Positions 57,210 through 64,000 of a stretch of DNA of 64,000 bases are shown here, piece after piece. The DNA comes from Ornithodoros turicata. Its lineage: Eukaryota; Arthropoda; Arachnida; Ixodida; Argasidae. The stretch covers positions 125,378,123-125,442,122 of the forward strand of contig NC_088202.1 in the NCBI RefSeq assembly GCF_037126465.1, read 5' to 3'. The translations under genes were made by a program, and so were the position numbers. Every line of letters starts with the position of its first letter. Within the stretch, counting starts at the first letter, position 1. The notes under the pieces are model-generated. The model did not search any database. It was not told where the DNA came from and saw only the letters and a program-made list of their open reading frames with translations.

Positions 57210-58235
57210 GTATACGTTAGCAGACAACATCACGAAAAAGAGGTCGGCAGCCCGCGTTACATACTTGGTTCCATTCATCCCTCATGTAACACCTTCCGTT
57301 TTGCAAATGTTTGTTAGTGTGAAAATAACCGGAGATGGGACTGCGAACAGAAGTGGAAGAAGAGGAGTGAAAGAAAGAGAGAAAGAAACAACGGGTTGTA
57401 AGGCATGGAAGTAGTATGATATGTCATCAAGATAATACTATAATCTATAAAAGAAAACGAGAAGCGGTGAAAGAAATGAAACAAACGTAACTTGAACGAA
57501 ATAGCGACTGACGAGACCTCTATATATTTGCTGGTAGTGGGGACAATCAGGAATGGAAGAACAACAAGAACACTGAAACCCACTTCGCCATTATGCCAGG
57601 AAGACTGCATTGCACTGACACAACGCAGCCGATAACACGCAATAAGATGAAACCTCCTGAAGGTGCCTACTCTACGTGGTGTTATGAGGGGAAAATGTGA
57701 GAGGCGTTGGACTGCGCATGAAACGCTACCGGCCGGGAGAGATGTGATGGGAGTTAAAGTGAGTTCCCCATAGTGGAACGAATTTCGAACTGAATAGCGA
57801 CGGTGTGTGCTGCGAACTGGGTGGTTGGCAAGAGTAGCCGGGGAAGTCCGCCGTGGGGCATCTGTGTACACATTGGCTAGATGGGAGAAGGCCGCCAACG
57901 AAAGTCCCTCGACCTTCCCAAGTGACAACGGATGCGTTATTGATGACGAGCTCGGTTAGTTCAGCACCCGGCTTTTCCAGCGCTGCCGAGGATTAATGAC
58001 GGCGCCGTTAGCTCTCCTCGCAGACATTGGTCAATACTCTAGGACCAATAGAGTAACGGGTGCAGATTGCTATTGGCACTGTGCTTGCATTTTTGTCATT
58101 CCCAGGTGTATTACCAGCAAGGCCCGTGAACAGTTTTGTCTTTCTTTTCTGGTCCTAATGGGCTCTTGTGTGTTAGTCAAACCTGGACCATCGCGATACG
58201 TAGAGCCCTCATGTCGCGCGTTTGCTCATATCATG
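57210..58235. other. Anonymous DNA with the longest open frame of the window
   Basis: The minus-strand frame 57314-57928 (204 codons) is serine, histidine and phenylalanine rich, has no recognisable domain, and ends in a CT-rich stretch encoding LFLSLFLSLLFFHF. It is treated as a chance frame. Nothing else is supported. Confidence 0.3.
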
Positions 58236-58237
58236 GC

Positions 58238-58384
58238 AAGGCCGGTTTTACACTACCACGTTTCTCGTCTGTTTGCTTCAAAACAAGAACTCAAGGGCAA
58301 TCGAGCTCCGTAGGTTGCAATGGGCCCGATTTGGCTCCGTTATAAAAAACAGACAATGAAGACCTTAGTGTGAAACCGGCCTAA
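58238..58384. mobile_element. Small MITE with AAGGCCGGTTTTACACT ends
   Basis: AAGGCCGGTTTTACACTACC at about 58238 and its inverted partner CCTTAGTGTGAAACCGGCCT ending near 58384 bound about 147 bp with no coding content. The target duplication is unclear. Confidence 0.62.
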
Positions 58385-58389
58385 GACTG

Positions 58390-59855
58390 ATGAGTCGACA
58401 ATCATTTTGTCTGGCTTGAAGACGTTGTTCACCACGTTCACAACATAAAGTTATAAGTATTATTTGGTTGATGATGACGTCACCATCACAAACTTCGGTT
58501 CATTATAGGGGACTTAGTTGTGAAGGCTTCCTTTCTGAAGAGAGATACAAAAACTAACGCCCATCGTTAGCGCATTAACTAACTTGTGATCGCTTAAACA
58601 CGTTCCCTTGCGTCACTATGCGAAATAATGACGTGTGTCCCTGAAACGTTCCTGACTAGATTAAAATCTAAAGTGAAGTCGTCGAAGCACTGCACGCTGT
58701 CACTGCCCCTCAACTTGTGAGATAGAACATGCAGTGATATGGACTTCAACAGAAGGTCACAGCAGGCGAACAAAAGCAGTGAAGACAATACAAAAAACAT
58801 CCGCGCGTGGTATTTCTTTTATTGCTCTCGAGTTTTAGTTTGTTTAAACAAGCCTATAGCCTTACAGGTGCTGTAGATTAGGACGTATACTTGACCACGC
58901 TATCACACTATCACAACAGCTATGACTACTATCACAACACCAAGACTTGTACGTACCAAGTTTGTTTACCAATTTTATTTGTTATTCTTCTTCATTTATT
59001 TCAGCGCGCAACAGGGCACAACTTATCGACGTCCAACTATGGACGCTTGGACGAAACTTGCATGCGCTCTAAAACGTTACGTAGATAAAACAACGAACAG
59101 AATGAGCCTGACATCAACAGCGAACCCCGCATATTGGTGCTGCGTAATTGAAAACTAGAAGCCCGCCCATCTTCGCCGGCGAAACGTTTGAACGTCAGTC
59201 AGAGGAAAATAAAATCCGTATAGTTAATTATCTCGAAGTTTCCAAACTTCTGTTTCGAAGGCTTCTCGAGGAAGTGACATAAAACCCGCTAGAAAAAGCA
59301 ACTTCACTATCTGCCTAGTCAGCTGGGAAGACGGATGGCTGTGCAGCGTGGCACTCAGCGCCACTGTTCTTCCGCTGCAAAATACATCGCCCCCAAATGA
59401 CCCATCGAACAAAAGCTAAAACCAAAACCGAAGAAGCTCATCTGCTCAGGGAATGTGTCACGAGAGTGGCGAATAGCGACCGAGACTTTGCCGAAGCCCA
59501 CATCATCTTTCAGTGTCATCGGTGAGGCTGCTCTCTAGTCAGCTGGGGCGCTGTACATCAATGTCATTGCATGGACACGGCGTAAGCAAAACTAAGCCAC
59601 GAAAAAAAAAAAAAAAAAGAGGAAAAAAATTAATAAGCTTCGTGACTTCCCATCGCAGGCCGGCTCTCTTTCCTGTCGCCTTCTTTCTTCATTCCCCTCC
59701 TTTTCGGCACGTTTCCGTGTCGCATAATGTTGGGTACAGTATATCTTGCAGCGTGGTAAAAAGTAGGAAAGTAAACAGGGCTTCTTCACACATTCGCCCT
59801 GATAATAAATCGGCGCCAGGTTCATTTGGCATTGAAACTGTCTTTCTCGCACTGG
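58390..59855. other. Anonymous non-coding DNA
   Basis: An A16-17 run at about 59601-59617 is the only clear pattern; no gene is supported. Confidence 0.4.
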
Positions 59856-59861
59856 CGCATG

Positions 59862-60111
59862 TAATATTAATAATTCCGGGCTTTACGTCGCGAGACAACT
59901 GCAATCATGAGCGACGCCACACTGGTCAGGTCGGTGGATGCATTTTTGGTCACCTGAGGGTTCTTTAACGTGCGCAGAAATCTCGACACCCCACACACAC
60001 ATTTAACGTCCTTCGCGGAAGACGGCGAATCTGAGCAACTTGTACCCTTCCACCAAATTTCCACCGTCCTCGGCCGGGTTTGAACCCGCGATCTCGGGAT
60101 CAGCAGGCGGG
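59862..60111 (-). mobile_element. tRNA-SINE family 2, longest copy
   Basis: On the plus strand the order is tail (TAATATTAATAATTCCGGGC), CGAGACAACTGCAATCATGA, CACCTGAGGGTTCTTTAACG, body (TTAACGTCCTTCGCGGAAGA) and tRNA-like head with GGGTTTGAACCCGCGATCTC. The head is cut at about 60111, before the A box. The ATT-type 3' tail differs from the poly(A) tail of family 1. This copy gives the empty-site reference for the LTR insertion at 52295. Confidence 0.84.
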
Positions 60112-60204
60112 TATTTATTTTGACAGGAAGGGTCAGCCAGAAAGGATGGCTTGCTATTCTTTGTTAGATAATTCCTTAGCGGGTAGTCAAGTTCCTGGGG
60201 TAGT

Positions 60205-61040
60205 TAGAGTAAGCAGAGATTGGAACCGGAACTGACCCCGAACCGAAAACCGGAAAAAACCGTTATTTTCCATCGAACCCGAACAATTTTTTTGCTTGTC
60301 CTGAATCGAACCGGAACTGAACCGAAAAAAATTGATAGGGTTACCGGTTCGGGAATCGGTTCAGAGGTGAAATACCAAATTGTACTATCAACCGACCTCT
60401 TTTTCGATTATTTATTTTTTGTACGATGCCAGATGAGAGTAAAAGTTTGAGACTGAATCGCCATTTTTTTGCCGGAACAAATGAGGGTCCTGACCGGGTT
60501 CTGCCAAAAGGCTTCGCTCTTTGTTTTCAGCAGGCGACCACGGGAGTGCAATGCAATAAAATATCAGAGCCCTGCTACTCTCTTCGGATGCCCTGACCAT
60601 CTTGTGCAACGAAGAGGCAGGGAGTGAAACCGAAACTATGCGAAACCTCGGGCGTTTCCCTAAGAACTCTTCATCTTGTGAAGCAAGTGGTCGTGGCGAG
60701 GCAGCAGTAGGCGCTTCGTGAAACGGTTGTCTCACACCTTTCTCTTACAACCGTGCGCGGTGAGGGTAAGCTCGCTTTCATGTAACAAAATTACTGCCGA
60801 TGAAGCGGTTAAACCAGGACCGAAAAGAGTAACGGTTCCAATCCCTGTAAGTGTCCCGACCGCTGACCGCTTTTCTTTTTTCTTTTTCGTTTCTCCCGGA
60901 GCCGAACATGAACCGAACCGATATACCTGAACCGCTTCAAGCTCATAATTTCGGTTCAGCGGAGATAAACCCGAACCGAACCAATATGCCTGAACCCGAC
61001 CCCGAACCGGACCGAAAAAAATACCGGTTCCGATCCCTGA
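60205..61040. repeat. GGAACCGG / CCGAACCG-rich repeat at both ends of an 830-bp segment
   Basis: 60215-60365 contains GGAACCGGAACTGACCCCGA, ACCGAAAACCGGAAAAAACC and TTACCGGTTCGGGAATCGGT. 60790-61040 contains CATGAACCGAACCGATATAC, CCCGAACCGAACCAATATGC and ACCGGTTCCGATCCCTGAGA. The outer ends carry an inverted GGAACCGG/CCGGTTCC pair, which suggests a transposable element with subterminal repeats; exact borders were not found. Confidence 0.55.
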
Positions 61041-61112
61041 GAGTAAGGCGATGTGTGGTCAGAGGTCAGGTGTCTTCCGCCGTCCCACCCGCGGCCTCTC
61101 TGAAGACGCGTA

Positions 61113-62169
61113 GGGTAAGGTGGGGCAAGATGAGACACGGGGCAAGATGCGACATTTTTCCCTCCGCAACGCCTGTCTCGGAGACGTGTTGCCCCATGCG
61201 CTTGAAACTTTACTCATAGGTGTCTCTACATGTCCGCTTGATTGCACGTGGAAATTGTCCGGATTGGTATTCGCGTTGAAGAGAGAAAAAAAAATTACTT
61301 CTGCCTGGAATGTAAAGACCCGCAAAAAAAAAAAAGGCGCGATTTTCTGTAGTCCTTTTTCTTGTCAGCTGTGCAGCAGCGTGTCGCAGGTTTATTCTGT
61401 CAATATAAGTCCACATCCTATATTTCTTTATTCATTCATCTAGATATATGCAAAATACGGACACTCTTGGTTATCCGGGTTTTAACTGAAAAATTAATGC
61501 ATCCGATGGTACCCACGGGGCAAGACGCGACAACCTAATGTAATTTAAATGTAATGAAATTCAAATTTAATGTAATTTAGAAACTGATCACTCCACTATT
61601 AGGTGGCCTTTTGCTTGTTCCTCAGAGATTCCTGTTTTTGCATATTGCCTAGGATTTTCCAGCAAATTTTTCTGTGTCCTAGGATAGTTCCAGCAAAGCA
61701 GAAGCGCACTCAAAAGCGAGCGACCAGCGACACATCACACTGGCGGTGCCTTGTTTGCAAAGGACGGTGGAGAAAAATAGCACCGGGTTCTGTGTGGTTT
61801 TATCGCGCATCATGTAGGCGGTGGGATCAGGGGGGCTGTGTAGGTGCTTAAATTGCAAAAACTAATTTGTATAGTTCATTACCACGGCGTGTCTCATCTT
61901 GCCCCACGCGCTGTCGCGCAGACAAACTGCATTTTTGAATTTCTTGAACATGAGAGAACTGATGTTCTGAGGCTGGAACATTAGGCTTTCATTGAATTTC
62001 TTGTTCTGTGTTTATTTTAGAACCGGTTACGTCCATTCAGATTTACAGATCAGAAGCTCTAGACCTCTGAGAATATGCCTATGGGTAGTTTTTTTTATTT
62101 TTTAAACACGAAAAATAAAAATTCCATATTCGATTCCAATTTTCTTTTTCATCTTTCCCCACCTTACCC
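61113..62169. mobile_element. 1057-bp element with GGGTAAGGTGGGG ends
   Basis: The left end GGGTAAGGTGGGGCAAGATG and the right end, read inward, GGGTAAGGTGGGGAAAGATG are flanked by TA on both sides (61111-61112; 62170-62171). GGGGCAAGA(T/C)GCGACA recurs inside at about 61138 and 61518, and inverted CATCTTGCCCCACGCG lies at 61895. No transposase frame is present. The superfamily is uncertain. It carries one copy of the ACATGAGAGAACTGATGTTC repeat near 61947. Confidence 0.72.
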
Positions 62170-62639
62170 TACTCCACACTCATAACGACTGCAATTTGAA
62201 GAGTAGATTTACTTCAATTTTACTACGTGAAAGCACTTCGTATCTGCGAAAAAGAATCAATAGGCGAAGAGCTCTATAGACATTTGGCATGGGACTGGAC
62301 CTAAGTATATTCCTTGACCTCGAATGTGTCACAGGGAAAAAAGAAAACAAACCGAAAGGAACTAAAACGTCTTACAATTGCATTTATGATGCATATTTAT
62401 GAACTCCGTCGAGGCTAAGAACTCTACATTTTCCTTTTAGCGCCTAATCCAACGTAAGCTATTTCCGGTGTCGGCGGATTGGTTGGTATAGCGTGTAGCA
62501 CACTCATCCCAACGATAGGAGTTCAGTAATTTTGAATAATGTGATGATGAATAGGGATGAGTATCTTTAAGTGTATGGGGATTTGCAATAGGCCCGTTTC
62601 CTGACGAAAGCGTCCTATATGCTGCGAGGTTCCTTAATG

Positions 62640-62822
62640 TTTAGGTGAAAGATGCTCTGGGATGTAGGACATCATGCGGTGTACCATGTGTACAGCATTT
62701 GAGGCATACATCTCCCGCGCCTCATTGCTTGCACGACTGTCTCCTAGGACAGTCACATTAGGATGTGTTGGATAGTTTCGGCTCGCTCACAGTGTCTGGA
62801 ATTTGGGTTGTCCAGCGATCAG
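62640..62822 (-). pseudogene. LINE 3' relic: decayed zinc knuckle
   Basis: On the minus strand 62822-62755 reads LDNPNSRHCERAETIQHILM, then a stop. This is the Cys/His knuckle of an I-like LINE with the first cysteine changed to serine. Low-similarity, stop-ridden sequence follows. It is the fourth LINE relic in the window on the minus strand. Confidence 0.5.
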
Positions 62823-62924
62823 TACGTTGTTATGCAGTGTGCAGTCTCACATAATTGCAATTTACTGAATGTTGGTCTCGTTCGCAGTGCATAGAGAACG
62901 GTTTGCACGTGGCACGGTGGTGGC

Positions 62925-63015
62925 CTGTTATTGCCGAGAGGTTTCTCTGCCGAATTAGTGGCATGACGCTGGGGTGCGCGTGTTCCCGGGTTCGAACCTG
63001 GGTCACATCCCTCTC
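62925..63015 (+). mobile_element. Possible tRNA-derived SINE head
   Basis: GTGTTCCCGGGTTCGAACCT has a good RNA polymerase III B box, and ATTAGTGGCATGACGCTGGG upstream could be a weak A box. It does not match SINE family 1 or 2 closely and does not fold convincingly as a tRNA. Confidence 0.35.
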
Positions 63016-63108
63016 TCGCGGTGGGGAAGGTGATTGTCGCAGTCACTATAGGTCACGGGAGCTTTTTTCGCTTGTTTTTGTTACATGTGAGACAACAATG
63101 CCGAAGTC

Positions 63109-63731
63109 CTAACACATCCAACATATACACGCCGTGTAAAAGTGACGCAACGTGCAGATTTTTACAAATATTACACACCATGTGTCCTCTACAGGTATAG
63201 TCACATTGTTAATCACTTGATGTAGTCTCAGAGATTTCAAATCATCGCTCACGAAATTTTCGTTGCCACCACGATACCTGTTTGGTATGTGCTTTACAAG
63301 AAGTCCTTTCATAGGAAGTTCAACCCGATGATTTTGCACATATTCCTTAATCCCAGGGGGTTGTGAACGTACTCGCTGATTAAGAAACATTTGTCTGTCG
63401 CATTCTCCCAGGGTTCCATCTTGGGCTGCAAGTGAGGTGCGCTGATGGTAGTTGGTCCGTTTCTCCGTTTCCGCTGAGGCCGAGCTGGGAGGGGATATCC
63501 ATTAAAGGAAATATCTCCACCGGTTGATTTATGTAGGGCACATGATTTTGTGATACATCGCTCTGAAATTTTATTGCACTTGGGGTTCATCATCCTTTGG
63601 AGTGAGCTGCGCCTGTTCGCGATGTCTTGAGCAGTCTTGACCAGCGCCGCATCAGCAGCATGCAGCATTGCCAGGAGCTCAGCAGTTGTAGAGCATATCA
63701 TAAATAGCGATGATTTTCCCTGCCAGGTCAC
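63109..63731 (-). other. Unassigned minus-strand open frames
   Basis: Frames 63309-63731 (140 codons, containing STTAELLAMLHAADAALVKT) and 63109-63390 overlap. The TTAELLAMLHA stretch is faintly like the middle block of a LINE RNase H domain, but no TD-type aspartate block or knuckle follows in frame. Weak lead only. Confidence 0.2.
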
Positions 63732-63753
63732 GTTTAGTGATGGTATTCATTAG

Positions 63754-64000
63754 AGGCAAGTTGCGCCAGCGTCATCGGGCAGAGCCCTTTGCACAAACCA
63801 GCGTGTGTGGAAAGTGTCACGGATCAGGTCTCCTGCAGCTGCTTTGATTCCCGCTGGTCTCGCCCTTCTTTCTTTGCCCTGGGATGTGCAGCGTAACATT
63901 GAAGACTATTTCACGCCATGGGCAGAGGCGCAGGTTGAGGAATACGATCATCGTATGCGACTGTCGTATATTACCTATACACGTTATCCTGGGGTGCCTT
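63754..64000 (+). other. Open frame running off the right edge, unassigned
   Basis: From the TAG at 63751-63753 to the end of the window one frame stays open for 82 codons. It includes LALLSLPWDVQRNIEDYFTP and WAEAQVEEYDHRMRLSYITY, which looks like a real amphipathic protein segment. No family was recognised. It could be an exon or part of a retroelement. Confidence 0.3.

Noticed and set aside
57314..57928. 204-codon minus-strand open frame, longest in the window
   Set aside because: No domain or motif, biased composition, a CT-rich 3' end, and no supporting splice or start context.

Overview
This window looks like non-coding, transposon-rich nuclear DNA from an arthropod, most likely an ixodid tick or another chelicerate. 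There is no bacterial gene organisation: the longest open frame in 64 kb is about 204 codons and looks accidental, genes are not densely packed, and microsatellites and homopolymer runs are common. Almost every recognisable coding trace is a broken reverse-transcribing element. The tick assignment is an inference from the tRNA-derived SINEs (whose shared tail resembles tick SINEs as I recall them), the style of the Ty3/gypsy and LINE remnants, and a BEN-like gene. No database search was possible.

Region by region. 1-5.1 kb is a stack of nested dead elements. A Ty3/gypsy pol remnant on the + strand is split by a hAT-like insertion (about 497-1160) flanked by a 10-bp duplication. It is followed by a minus-strand LINE with an RNase H domain, itself split by a second, 5'-truncated LINE. 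5-31 kb is mostly anonymous DNA with scattered hairpin or foldback elements (8.7, 9.4-9.9 and 17.0-17.3 kb), a LINE 3' fragment (12.3 kb), a short tandem repeat and SINE fragments. 31-46 kb holds a set of well-bounded non-autonomous DNA transposons. These are a 898-bp element with arms of about 390 bp (31421-32318), two pogo-like MITEs (37700-37867 and 39217-39807), a hAT element with an 8-bp target duplication (43557-44509) carrying another MITE inside it (44207-44439), and a 567-bp long-TIR element (45829-46395).

47-57 kb is the most informative part. Two related solo LTRs of about 840 bp, in opposite orientation, each have TGTCAC...GTGACA ends and a perfect 5-bp target duplication (48813-49652 with CACCA; 52295-53130 with CCATC). 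The second one sits inside a tRNA-derived SINE. Next to it is a spliced, minus-strand gene fossil (exons between 55693 and about 54405) whose predicted protein has a short N-terminal module, a coiled coil and a BEN-like domain interrupted by two in-frame stops. A 228-bp MITE, a 79-bp minisatellite (almost five near-identical copies) and a 61-bp repeat array lie immediately 5' of it. 57-64 kb holds further SINEs, a small MITE, a GGAACCGG-rich repeat, a 1.06-kb element with GGGTAAGGTGGGG ends, a LINE zinc-knuckle relic and an unassigned open frame running off the right edge.

No CRISPR array, rRNA, functional tRNA gene, intact transposase or intact host gene was found. The value of the window is a readable record of insertion order (SINE before LTR, gypsy before hAT, LINE before LINE, hAT before MITE) rather than a working multi-gene system.
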